A stretch of DNA of 19,181 nt from Oligoflexales bacterium (GCA_015232735.1 JADFZC010000008.1:3212-22392); one strand, 5' to 3'; positions 8,467 through 16,013 are shown, counted from the first letter of the stretch. Numbers and translations are program-made. Notes: a model not told the origin generated them from the sequence alone.

Positions 8467-9693
8467 TTAAAACCTCTCTATCTTATTTGGCACATTTAAT
8501 CTGCTTAGGGAAAATTTTACTTCATCGGCCATCCTTTCAGGAAAGATGATCTCGTAATTACTTGGCAAAAAGTGTGTTCTTACGGAACTGAAAACCCTTG
8601 GTGAGATGCAGTGATTGTATTCACCCAGGATATCAGGGTTCAAAGGGGTTTTCCTTGTGAGGCTGCTTATAGTGATCGGTCTTAGGATTTTTAGTTTTGC
8701 GATACTTAGTGGATTTTTTTCCCTTCTGCCCGGATCGGCATAGAGTCTGTTATAGACATTTCTGGCTGCGACGAATTCAGAGTAAAAATTCTTACTGGCA
8801 AAGCCAAAGGAGTTGGATTTGTATCTGTATATGATGGTTTCAAGATCCGTGCTTCCCAGTTTTTTAACGGCTTTGGCAAGTCCTCCGGCACCATGGTTGT
8901 ATGCAGTAATGGCAAGAGGCCAGCTGCCGAGCGTCTCATAATTTGATTTGAGAAGCTTGGCCGCCGCCCTTGTCGCTTTAAGGGGGGAGTTTCTTTCATC
9001 CAGATACTTGTTGACTACAAGGTAGTTACGCGCAGTCCCGGGCATAAACTGCCAGATTCCTGAAGCTCCCACCTTGGACTGCGCTTTTGAGTTGAACATG
9101 GATTCAACGAATGCGATTCTTGTGAGTTCCTTTGGAACGCCAACATCCTCGAAAATTTTTTCCATGTATGGCAGATAGTTCCTTGCCCTTTCCGATGCTC
9201 TTCTGAACTCATTTGCAAGTCCATCCTGGAATCTGAGCGAGCTTTTGCCGGAAAGCATGTGGGCCATGGCTAGATCGTTTTTTTTGTAAACGTCATAAAT
9301 TCTTTGTTCCATTGGGCCGTAATTTGTGGCACTTCGGCCGTCTCTTTGAAAGCGGCTCATTGCAAGGTCATATCTTCTTAGATATTTTTGGATGATTGCG
9401 TTTTTGTGCCTGAATGAAAATTTTTTACCGTTATTGTATTTTCTTGAAAGCTCTTCAAAGTCGATAATGTCGATGATAAGCTGTGGAAAGTCCACATCAT
9501 GAATAATTGTGCTCGTGCTGGGATATCTTGTAAAAACAATTTCCCAGAACCATACATGTTCAGCAATCTTGGAAGTGATTTTAAAGCCGCGGTTATTCTT
9601 TCCGGTTCCGCTGGCGGTGCCGGAAGATGCCAGAATGAATGCGGCAAGAAGAAGAAAAAATCTTGCGCTCCTTTTTATTTGGAGCATCATCAT
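8467..9693 (-). CDS. MltD-like lytic murein transglycosylase (SLT domain)
   Basis: It cleaves the beta-1,4 MurNAc-GlcNAc bond of peptidoglycan in the periplasm, forming 1,6-anhydro-MurNAc. Numbering from the first ATG (9699), the SLT domain spans about residues 180-320. It shows catalytic E199 (AFVESMFN), the GASGIWQFMPGTA block (211-223) and AYNHG (266-270). An N-terminal signal segment (about 11-31) ends near ASSGTAS. No LysM repeats are visible in the C-terminal ~90 residues, unlike classic MltD. I prefer the second ATG (9693): GGAG lies 7 nt before it but only 1 nt before the first ATG. It is the first gene of the five-gene operon. A dedicated transglycosylase would fit a machine that must cross the cell wall. 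Confidence 0.88.
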   Translation of the reverse strand: MMMLQIKRSARFFLLLAAFILASSGTASGTGKNNRGFKITSKIAEHVWFWEIVFTRYPSTSTIIHDVDFPQLIIDIIDFEELSRKYNNGKKFSFRHKNAIIQKYLRRYDLAMSRFQRDGRSATNYGPMEQRIYDVYKKNDLAMAHMLSGKSSLRFQDGLANEFRRASERARNYLPYMEKIFEDVGVPKELTRIAFVESMFNSKAQSKVGASGIWQFMPGTARNYLVVNKYLDERNSPLKATRAAAKLLKSNYETLGSWPLAITAYNHGAGGLAKAVKKLGSTDLETIIYRYKSNSFGFASKNFYSEFVAARNVYNRLYADPGRREKNPLSIAKLKILRPITISSLTRKTPLNPDILGEYNHCISPRVFSSVRTHFLPSNYEIIFPERMADEVKFSLSRLNVPNKIERF

Positions 9694-9745
9694 AAACATT
9701 CTCCAAGTCTGATGCAGAAAGAAAATTGTTGTTAGAAAAGGAATA

Positions 9746-9774
9746 TATAAAAGGATCTAATCTTATTTTATCAA
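9746..9774 (-). promoter_or_regulatory. Candidate sigma70-type promoter of the transglycosylase/TPR operon
   Basis: On the minus strand TTGATA (9774-9769) and TTTATA (9751-9746) are spaced by 17 bp, about 50 nt upstream of the translation start. A perfect TTGACA lies further upstream (9803-9798) but has no -10 at normal spacing. No experimental support; judged by consensus alone. Confidence 0.35.
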
Positions 9775-10005
9775 TCCGGGGATGGCTTCTTCAAAGGTGT
9801 CAAATGATTGACTTTGGTAAAAAATCAACCCATTGATGTAAAAAAAAACCGAATTTTTAACTTTTTATATATACAAAAGGAGTATTTGGAGTTAAAAAAA
9901 GAAGCTTCCCAGAGGTTCATAGGTTGAGTTCGAGTTACTATCAGTTACTTATGAGGGTGAGGACTTCTGGGGGTAACTAGCTTAAATACAAGAAAGAAAT
10001 ATTTT
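9775..10005. other. Intergenic stretch between the envelope operon and tRNA-Pro
   Basis: No gene is supported here. It holds long A runs (about 9839-9850 and 9894-9901), a small ATCAA-CCCA-TTGAT hairpin near 9827-9840, repeated AGTTACT words near 9936-9951 and a CCCAGAG...CTTCTGGG partial inverted repeat (about 9908-9971). TAAATA at 9983-9988 could be a -10 for the tRNA, without a convincing -35. AAAAGGAG near 9877 looks like a ribosome-binding site but precedes no usable frame. Confidence 0.4.
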
Positions 10006-10079
10006 CGGGCCGTAGCGCAGTCTGGTAGCGCACATGTCTGGGGGGCATGTGGTCGCTGGTTCAAATCCAGTCGGCCCGA
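10006..10079 (+). tRNA. tRNA-Pro (anticodon GGG)
   Basis: A full cloverleaf can be drawn. The acceptor stem is CGGGCCG/CGGCCCG, the D stem GCGC/GCGC, the anticodon stem CATGT/GCATG (one T-G pair) with loop CTGGGGG, and the T stem GCTGG/CCAGT with loop TTCAAAT. The anticodon GGG reads CCC/CCU proline codons. C1-G72 and A73 are the normal identity elements of bacterial tRNA-Pro. CCA is not encoded, since TTTCTTC follows. It is the only plus-strand gene in this half and is bordered by a probable inserted cassette. Confidence 0.96.
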
Positions 10080-10133
10080 TTTCTTCTTTGAAATCAATAT
10101 GTTAAAATGACAGGCTGATTTGACGTTTCGAAC
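10054..10133 (+). repeat. Proximal copy of att-like direct repeat (tRNA 3' end plus flank)
   Basis: The 3' part of tRNA-Pro and the following ~54 bp recur in degenerate form at 11981-12074 in the same orientation. Shared blocks in order are CCAGT, GATTTCTT, AATATGTTAAA, TGACA, GCT, ATT, GAC and TTC-AAC. Over 10095-10133 versus 12036-12074 I count 31 of 39 identical bases by hand. This would be the attL-like end. Confidence 0.55.
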
Positions 10134-10167
10134 TGGGTCAGCTAGCACATCGAAAACGTATGTACCG

Positions 10168-10896
10168 TTATTGTTTTACAATATCAAATCCAGGCCGTAA
10201 AAATTCTCTTGCAAGCGGAAATCTCTGTTCAATAAGCCTAAGCAAATCCTGCAAACACTTAATAACCACTGAAACCTTGGAGATCTTCCCAGACATCTTC
10301 TGCCATACATCCATCGATCTCTCGATCGCTAGAATGGCAACTTTAGCGGATCCTTGTCTATCTTCATAATCTACTTCATCATCGTCAATCCCCTCAATAT
10401 TATCCATTAAGGCTCTGGAGAGTTTTACATGAATAAGGGAAGAATACCTTGAAATGAGTTCAATATCATCGACAAGTATTCTTTTTGATATATTTTCGCT
10501 AGTAGCCATAGCCAGCATGGTATCAGTAGCTATAATTTCAGAAAAAGTCATTTCATTCTTTTTAAGGCAATCAATCGCAAGAAGAAGATACCTTTTACTC
10601 ATTAGCAATATGAGATGCTGTACGTTACCTTCCTTTTCAGGGATTTCAAAATCAGTATCCATAGGCTCATCAGATAGAAGATCACGCAACATTTGGAAAG
10701 CAATCTCAATACTGTACAGGACAGTATTTTCGACTTCTTTATTTACCGCTTCTCTCTCACAAAGCGCAGAAAGTATAAAACAAGAACATTGATTGGTGAA
10801 ACGGCATTTTTCGCACCACCTGTCACAATAATTAAAAATACCACTGATGTTTTTAGGATCTCTTAAAGTATTTACGACTTCTTTCTTTGCAACCAT
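10168..10896 (-). CDS. Unknown protein with N-terminal five-cysteine cluster
   Basis: This 242-aa protein has a compact motif YCDRWCEKCRFTNQCSCF (C24, C28, C31, C37, C39; C-x3-C-x2-C-x5-C-x-C), probably binding zinc or an iron-sulfur cluster. I recall similar 'FNYCDRWCERC' starts in uncharacterised bacterial proteins but know no assigned function. The remainder is helical and soluble, with an acidic segment IDDDEVDYEDRQ near 170-180; no signal peptide or membrane segment is seen. The ATG is well supported by AGGAG five bases upstream. It is divergent from the gene at 11144, sharing a ~250-bp promoter region, and lies inside the stretch bounded by the att-like repeats. A cytosolic metal- or redox-sensing role is possible but not shown. 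Confidence 0.75.
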   Translation of the reverse strand: MVAKKEVVNTLRDPKNISGIFNYCDRWCEKCRFTNQCSCFILSALCEREAVNKEVENTVLYSIEIAFQMLRDLLSDEPMDTDFEIPEKEGNVQHLILLMSKRYLLLAIDCLKKNEMTFSEIIATDTMLAMATSENISKRILVDDIELISRYSSLIHVKLSRALMDNIEGIDDDEVDYEDRQGSAKVAILAIERSMDVWQKMSGKISKVSVVIKCLQDLLRLIEQRFPLAREFLRPGFDIVKQ

Positions 10897-11143
10897 TTAG
10901 TCTCCTATCCTATTGATATGGCTTCAACATATAAAAAATCAATTTATGGTCCAATTCAATCACAATTACAATAGACTTCCTGAGGGATTCACGGACAAAA
11001 TCGATGCTTAATAAAACTTTCTTGGGGATTGAAAGACATCTGGTGTCTATCGCACATCAACTCTTGTAGAGCAAAAGAAAGTGAGATATTTATTTCATTT
11101 TTAATGCGAATTGATCCTTTCAATTTGCCTGTGAAAGGAAAAT

Positions 11144-11488
11144 ATGATGATAGTACCATCTCGACATCTTGGGAATACTCGCTCTAGAAAAGCTATCTGC
11201 GCCTATGACACCAGGGACCCTGAATATATCCAAGCACAAATCAAAGAATTTGATAAAGCAGATCATTTTGATGCTTTTGCTCTTTTTCAATTTTTGGCGT
11301 TAAGAGCAATGCGACAATACGGAGAGCATTCTGATGAAGCAGAGCAAATGGAATTCATGAGCGATTATCATAGAGATCAGATGAGCGATGAATTTTTGTC
11401 TAAAGAAAAAAAATTACTTGCTCTCGTTACCTCCATTGATATCTGTAACTATGGCGAGAGCTGTATCAAGCATATTCTCCGCAAATAG
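11144..11488 (+). CDS. Hypothetical 114-aa protein
   Basis: I recognise no family. The product is acidic and soluble with predicted helices (AQIKEFDKADHFDAFALFQF, then a His/Asp/Met-rich stretch around residues 61-80). A clear AAAGGA sits 4 nt before the first ATG and 7 nt before the second, supporting translation. It is the only plus-strand protein gene I accept here. Its last 75 bp overlap, tail to tail, the 3' end of the minus-strand gene 11414-11812, so one of the two ends may be eroded or read-through. It is divergent from the Cys-cluster gene, with 247 bp between them that hold an AGACA-TCTGG-TGTCT hairpin near 11036-11050. Confidence 0.55.
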   Translation: MMIVPSRHLGNTRSRKAICAYDTRDPEYIQAQIKEFDKADHFDAFALFQFLALRAMRQYGEHSDEAEQMEFMSDYHRDQMSDEFLSKEKKLLALVTSIDICNYGESCIKHILRK

Positions 11489-11812
11489 GTCGGCATTTTC
11501 TTTTATAAACGGATTGAGAACCAAATTTGGGTTTTTGTCACCATTGCCCAAAAAATAGCTTCTTTTACTCGGAATATAACGGTTTACATATCGCCCTGGA
11601 TGAGTTTGTGTGATGATATGATACTCTGGATTTTTTTCACAAAAATCTAGCAACATGCAAACGTGATTATGACGAAAGTTACCTGTAACATTGTCCAAAT
11701 AAAAGCCTAGCCACTCCAATTCTCTGTAGTAGGAGAGTTTGCCTGTACGACAAAAGAAAATATGGATGTTGTCGACTAATTCAATTTTATACTCTTGCCA
11801 TGACGCTCCCAT
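11414..11812 (-). CDS. Hypothetical 132-aa protein
   Basis: I do not recognise a family. The frame is open from 11866, but the ATG at 11810-11812 has GGAGG seven bases upstream, so the product is taken as 132 aa beginning MGASWQEYKIEL. It is soluble, with aromatic-rich segments (IHIFFCRTGKLSYYRELEW, HIITQTHPGRYVNRYIP) and a helical C-terminus (ENADLFAENMLDTALAIVTD). No catalytic motif is evident. Its 3' end overlaps the opposing 114-aa gene by 75 bp. Two linked hairpins (11873-11929) lie just upstream of its ribosome-binding site and may belong to its leader. Confidence 0.6.
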   Translation of the reverse strand: MGASWQEYKIELVDNIHIFFCRTGKLSYYRELEWLGFYLDNVTGNFRHNHVCMLLDFCEKNPEYHIITQTHPGRYVNRYIPSKRSYFLGNGDKNPNLVLNPFIKENADLFAENMLDTALAIVTDINGGNESK

Positions 11813-11872
11813 TGCAATTCCTCCCCACACCTTTTTTTTCGGCAGGATTTGCAATAAGGTTAACAAAATATG

Positions 11873-11929
11873 GGAAGTGAAAAACTTCCAGGAAGCGTAA
11901 AATTGTCTTTTTTTGGATTTTGCGCTTCC
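11873..11929. other. Two linked hairpins with interchangeable arms
   Basis: A small hairpin GGAAGT-gaaaa-ACTTCC (11873-11889) is followed after one base by a larger one. Its arms are GGAAGCGTAAAAT (11891-11903) and ATTTTGCGCTTCC (11917-11929), 12 of 13 paired plus one G-T, with a 13-nt T-rich loop. GGAAG/CTTCC words recur in all four arms, so outer arms could pair with each other and inner arms likewise. That is the geometry of an attenuator or an element end. Neither strand shows a T-run right after the larger stem. Confidence 0.6.
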
Positions 11930-12302
11930 CAGCTTACCTTAACAATATTCGGCAGCTACAGACAAATTCCACTCAATAATCGCAGTTCGAAGGTTGTCCA
12001 GTTCTCACGATTTCTTAAAATTTAGGCTTTAATATTAATATGTTAAAGTGACACGCTAATTGGACACTTCAAACATGACTGAGTTCCCTCGATCATTGAA
12101 GATAGGACTGCCTCCTTGCGAACATACATGTACAAAAATAGAGATATGTCGAACAAAACCGTCGAACTTTTCGTGACCCAGCATGCGCCAGAGTGAAATC
12201 GAGAGTACTGACCGTGATTTTCCGTGAAGTAACTAATTGATACAATTATTTATTTCAAAATTCCAAAAACTTACAATACCCGATAAACCAAAAAGTCGGA
12301 AT
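11930..12302. other. Non-coding stretch holding the distal att-like repeat
   Basis: Apart from the degenerate repeat at 11981-12074 I see no gene. GTCGAAC occurs twice (about 12148-12167). The words ATATTCGG...CAGCTACAG (about 11945-11961) vaguely resemble the tRNA 5' end, but not enough to call a tRNA pseudogene. Confidence 0.4.
11981..12074 (+). repeat. Distal degenerate copy of att-like direct repeat
   Basis: CGC-GTTC-AA and TCCAGT...CGATTTCTT resemble the T-arm and 3' end of tRNA-Pro. AATATGTTAAA then continues into a 39-bp stretch matching 10095-10133 at 31 positions. The spacing between the two parts differs by a small insertion here. It would be the attR-like end of a ~1.94-kb segment. 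This is a manual alignment without a significance estimate. Confidence 0.5.
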
Positions 12303-12345
12303 CAACGATATTTCACTCCACAACATTGAAAATTTCCTATCGTTG
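12303..12345 (-). terminator. Possible terminator after the metallophosphoesterase gene
   Basis: CAACGATA (12303-12310) pairs with TATCGTTG (12338-12345), and an inner TTTCA/TGAAA helix is adjacent. Read on the minus strand, it begins 8 nt after the stop at 12354 and is followed by ATTCCGACTTTTTGG, so the T-run comes slightly late. Intrinsic termination is plausible but not typical. Confidence 0.4.
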
Positions 12346-12353
12346 TTATCTTG

Positions 12354-13052
12354 TTAATCTGTATTCGATGTAGTCACCAATTTCTTCAACATCACAAGTT
12401 CATCAAGCGCAACCGGTTTATAATCCCATACATCTACTCCAACATTGATCCACCGTCCAGATCTACTTACGCGCCAATTCTGATGAACATGACCACATAA
12501 GCCCACATCAATTCCAGCGTCAAGAGCTCTTTCTGTTCTGCGTCGTCTTGTACCGCACTGGCAGGAAATCCACCCATTTTCATCCCGTGTATCATAGGAA
12601 AAAGAACATTTGTGATCTGCTGATAAAATCGGGCGTTGGTCATGATTTAAACGCTCTTGCTGCCAAATGGTAGGACTGTGAATTAACTGAGTTTTACCGA
12701 GTCCAGGGAGATCTGTGACGAGTCTGCGAAATACATTGCCGGAACCAAACAGTTCGATCATCACTTTCTTTTTGCCTCGCTCCAAGTCGTGATTCCCGCC
12801 AACAAGAACGATTTGACCTCTCAGTTTTTTCCGGAAATATCCAAACTCATTTCTGTCACCCATGGCAAAATCACCAAGATGGTAAACCATATCTTCCGGA
12901 TTAACGGTCATATTCCAGTTTTCAATCAAGATTTCGTTCATTTCATCGAGAGATGAAAATATTTTAGCACGTTCGGGACAGTAGCATTCATAGACAAGAA
13001 CATGATTGAAATGGGTATCTGCGGTAAAAAATATGTTCACGTTAAGTTCCAT
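12354..13052 (-). CDS. Calcineurin-like metallophosphoesterase
   Basis: A 232-aa single-domain enzyme of the binuclear metallophosphatase family, expected to hydrolyse phosphomono- or diesters in the cytosol. Motifs in order: D12-T-H14 with FNH17, G60-D61, G86-N-H-D89, H125 (IHSP) and G187-H-V-H190, then NVGVDVWDYKP. All expected metal ligands are present. A segment at ~147-166 adds H147, C149, C164 and C166, which could bind an extra zinc. The family is common on phages and mobile elements; the substrate cannot be told. The ATG at 13052 has no clear Shine-Dalgarno sequence, and GTG at codon 5 is an alternative. A TATATAAG box 18 nt upstream suggests a very short leader. Confidence 0.88.
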   Translation of the reverse strand: MELNVNIFFTADTHFNHVLVYECYCPERAKIFSSLDEMNEILIENWNMTVNPEDMVYHLGDFAMGDRNEFGYFRKKLRGQIVLVGGNHDLERGKKKVMIELFGSGNVFRRLVTDLPGLGKTQLIHSPTIWQQERLNHDQRPILSADHKCSFSYDTRDENGWISCQCGTRRRRTERALDAGIDVGLCGHVHQNWRVSRSGRWINVGVDVWDYKPVALDELVMLKKLVTTSNTD

Positions 13053-13058
13053 CGGAGT

Positions 13059-13093
13059 ATTAATGAATCTTATATACCCTCATTAATGGAATC
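13059..13093 (-). promoter_or_regulatory. Direct repeats flanking a -10-like box before the phosphoesterase gene
   Basis: ATTAATGAATC (13059-13069) and ATTAATGGAATC (13082-13093) are near-identical words about 23 bp apart, two helical turns. On the minus strand TATATAAG lies between them. This could be a -10 element with operator half-sites. No good -35 is visible. Confidence 0.3.
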
Positions 13094-13177
13094 AATATAG
13101 CAAAAATAACTAAAATTTGAGATTCCAGTTTGAGTGCCAATCTGATGGTGAGATATCCTTTTTTTGGGAGTCTCAAT

Positions 13178-16006
13178 TCATCGTGCCTTTTCATTTTGTG
13201 CCTTTTTGGGGATAAGCGCCTTAATTTCCTGCCATTTTGCAGGTACTTTTTCTATTGCGATATCCACCCTTCCATCAAGTTCTTCTGGTTCATATATGCC
13301 ATTTGATATCAAAATTACTGGAAGATTGTATTTAAATTCTTCTTTAAGGATATAACCAAGTTTCAAACCTGTTATCCGGCTCCTTTCTCCATAATAGTTG
13401 TCAAGCAGAATTCCATCTACATCTTGAAGCAAAGTGGGATCTTTGTTCAGACATTCAATAAGATCTTCAGGTTTTTCATATAACTCGACGATTGAATCGG
13501 TGGATAGACTCTTTTCGAAAATTTTTCTGTAAAAAATTTCATCGTCAACAAATATGATTTTATCTTTCCTGGTTTCAATAGGCCTGTTGGATGAACTCCG
13601 ACTGTATTCCTCTATCCCAGAGCACTCCTTGACACATGGGGCATTAGCCAAAAATTTTAAAAAATGAAAATATGTCATGGGCTTGGTCAGGAATGCCTGT
13701 GCTCCAAGTTCAATAGATTTGCTATAGTCTTCAGGAAGACTTCTATTTGAATGAACGCATATTGCAGTCTTGTATCCCCGTTGTCTAACTTCTTTTAAAA
13801 TTTCATAACCATTTAGTGAATTTGGTCCCAGGTCAATATCGCAAATTAAGATATCAAATTCTTTGGTTTCGAAAGCATTAAGCAATGGTTCTGATGATGC
13901 AAAAAATTCTGAATCGATAATTTTCCCAAGATCATCCTGCCTTTCTAAAAGGCTCTTCACAGAGCTTCTATAGACCGCTTCATCATCAATGACAGCGACA
14001 TTAAGATTTCTGCCTAATTTCCTGCAGTAGTTTATAATTTTCATTCTACAGTCTTCCAAATCCAATGAGGAACTCGCACTTTCATTTTTTTCCGTCTGAA
14101 TATAATCTGTTAAACTTGTAGCTTCAATAATTTCTCGGGTATTTTGAAACAGATTTGAGGTCGTTGTATTTGGTAGAGAATGCTCCATCGGTAACGTAAA
14201 ATAAAATTCGACATAATTTTTTTCCCTTGAGGATTCGCACCAGATCTTCCCGCCATGGTTTGTTACTACCTTATGTGCGATAGCAAGTCCCAAGCCAGTT
14301 CCCCCTTTTTTATTTTTTGTAAAGAAGGCGTCGAATAAATTTGGAAAATCTTCCTCATTAATGAATGAGCCGGCGTTTCCAAGACAGATTTTCAACATGT
14401 CCCCATCTTCGACTGTTTTTATCCAGATTTCACCCTTAAATTTCATGGCCTGAAAAGCATTACCAAGAATATTGGAAAAAACCCTTCCGACCTTTAGAGG
14501 GTCTATATGCAGCATGAAGCGGTGATTAAAGTCATAGGTAATGCTGATATCAGTGTCTGTATAAACACGACAAAGCTCTGAAAACGTAGCTTCGATGACA
14601 GATTCGATGGATACAGGCTCCTTCACTGGAGGAACGGTGCGTCCCACCTCCATTACATCGCTAATCATTCCTTCTACCGAGGCAATTGCACGATTCACTT
14701 CAGGAGCGAAATAATTCAAGACTTTTTTCAAGTTGGCAATGTCATTCACCTCTTTAAGTTGCTCCAATCCGATTTTTAGAATAGAAAATGGTTTTCTTAC
14801 ATCGTGAGCAAGCATTTGTGTCGTTTTGGCTATAGCTGAGGTTTTCTGTTGCTCGACCAGTTTACTGTTATTTATTTTTTCTCTTAATTTCGCTTCAGTC
14901 ACTCTTTGCCATACTAGAATGGATTCAAGTTTGTCTAGCCTGAATTTCAAAGACTCAGCGTACTGAAAAATATTGAGATGAATGGAGTATCGATCCAATG
15001 ATATTTTAATAAAGGCGTTGAATCTGCCATTACTTTCCTCTTCATATAAGCCAGGTTTTATTTCACAGCAATTCTCATTCGAGTGATCAAAAAAGGTTTC
15101 GGAAAAAGTGCTATTTGGAAAGATGAGACCAAAAATATTTTGTGAATTATGTAAAATATTTTTCGAGTTGAAGGTACTAAGATCCAATTGGGTTATGTTA
15201 TCAATGTAGGCACCCAGCTCTCTGTTGAATCTGACAGTATCGGTACTGGCGTTTATACTTCTTAAAAAGGAACTCTCTTTTGAATCGCGTTCTGAACATC
15301 TGTCAAGAGATAGTAGAAGTTCGTGAACATGAAAACCAAATTCGCTTGGATTACTTTTAATGAATTTCTGAAGATATTCCGCATCATTTTTTTCCGATAT
15401 CTTAAATAAACTGCCAAGATAATTACTGAATCCGATCCAATTTGAAGAATCTGACACTATGCATTTTAAAGAATTGTTAATCGATTTTTGTCTTTGCCTG
15501 ATTTTTAAAATCCTTTTTTTAGGTTCCGACAAAAATAAATTACAGGCAATCAATGTTTTATACATTTGATTATATGCATCAATCAGGAAAGATGTCTTAG
15601 GACTTGTCTCCCTGAGTGCGGTTATCGCCATCTGAGCAAATTCAAGTGCCTTTTCAATCATCCCCAAAGATAAAAATATGCGGCTTTTAATTGTAAAGTG
15701 GTTACAATATTCCAAACCCCACGGATTCTTATCACAAATGCTATCCGCTAAAGATAATTCTTCAATGCAATTATCCAATCTGTTTTCTTTTGCCGAACAA
15801 AGAGCTCTGTATGAATGAGCTCTAAGCCCAAATCTGGCATCATAATCGCGGCCAAATAACTTTTTTAGTTTTTCCAATGTTTTGAAAAAGGTATCTTTGT
15901 CATTCCTGTTAAAGGCCAATCTTGCCCATGTACCATAATTGACGATGTTTATGTAAAAGTATTTGCTTGGCTTTCCTGTCATATATTCAATATTTCTATG
16001 AACCAA
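13178..16006 (-). CDS. TPR-histidine kinase with two C-terminal receiver domains (3' part of a split gene)
   Basis: The 942-aa product, from a TTG start, has an N-terminal helical/TPR-like region (1-~240), a poorly conserved linker (~250-370) and a coil. HisKA with phospho-accepting H401 (AHDVRKP) follows, then HATPase_c with N-box N516 (GNAFQAMK) and G-box GGTGLGLAI (568-576). REC1 shows D674/D675, phosphoacceptor D723 (CDIDLGP) and K775. REC2 shows D821/D822, D869 (LLDNYYG) and K920. No membrane span is seen, so it is probably cytosolic and runs an internal phosphorelay. The TTG has no ribosome-binding site. The same frame stays open upstream to 16117, reading LFFYGGRYNEAELVHRNIEYM, a natural TPR helix, and joins the preceding ORF if one T is removed from the T7 run at 16034-16040. 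The intact protein would have 1140 aa. Confidence 0.88.
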   Translation of the reverse strand: MVHRNIEYMTGKPSKYFYINIVNYGTWARLAFNRNDKDTFFKTLEKLKKLFGRDYDARFGLRAHSYRALCSAKENRLDNCIEELSLADSICDKNPWGLEYCNHFTIKSRIFLSLGMIEKALEFAQMAITALRETSPKTSFLIDAYNQMYKTLIACNLFLSEPKKRILKIRQRQKSINNSLKCIVSDSSNWIGFSNYLGSLFKISEKNDAEYLQKFIKSNPSEFGFHVHELLLSLDRCSERDSKESSFLRSINASTDTVRFNRELGAYIDNITQLDLSTFNSKNILHNSQNIFGLIFPNSTFSETFFDHSNENCCEIKPGLYEEESNGRFNAFIKISLDRYSIHLNIFQYAESLKFRLDKLESILVWQRVTEAKLREKINNSKLVEQQKTSAIAKTTQMLAHDVRKPFSILKIGLEQLKEVNDIANLKKVLNYFAPEVNRAIASVEGMISDVMEVGRTVPPVKEPVSIESVIEATFSELCRVYTDTDISITYDFNHRFMLHIDPLKVGRVFSNILGNAFQAMKFKGEIWIKTVEDGDMLKICLGNAGSFINEEDFPNLFDAFFTKNKKGGTGLGLAIAHKVVTNHGGKIWCESSREKNYVEFYFTLPMEHSLPNTTTSNLFQNTREIIEATSLTDYIQTEKNESASSSLDLEDCRMKIINYCRKLGRNLNVAVIDDEAVYRSSVKSLLERQDDLGKIIDSEFFASSEPLLNAFETKEFDILICDIDLGPNSLNGYEILKEVRQRGYKTAICVHSNRSLPEDYSKSIELGAQAFLTKPMTYFHFLKFLANAPCVKECSGIEEYSRSSSNRPIETRKDKIIFVDDEIFYRKIFEKSLSTDSIVELYEKPEDLIECLNKDPTLLQDVDGILLDNYYGERSRITGLKLGYILKEEFKYNLPVILISNGIYEPEELDGRVDIAIEKVPAKWQEIKALIPKKAQNEKAR

Positions 16007-16013
16007 CTCAGCT

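Noticed and set aside
8706..9735. Alternative frames within the transglycosylase gene on both strands
   Set aside because: The SLT frame has the catalytic Glu and all family motifs; the others are shadows.
9945..10148. 67-aa minus-strand frame reading LDLNQRPHAPQTCALPDCATA
   Set aside because: It is the antisense of the tRNA-Pro gene, a well-known spurious translation; there is no ribosome-binding site.
10454..10792. 112-aa plus-strand frame opposite the Cys-cluster gene
   Set aside because: Ser/Ile-rich shadow of a frame with a strong ribosome-binding site and Cys motif.
11941..12010. Complete tRNA pseudogene upstream of the distal repeat
   Set aside because: Only scattered words resemble tRNA-Pro; no D or anticodon arm can be drawn.
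13140..13177. Terminator after the kinase gene
   Set aside because: GAGA/TCTC and TCC/GGA can pair around an A7 loop, but the stem is broken and no T-run follows on the minus strand.
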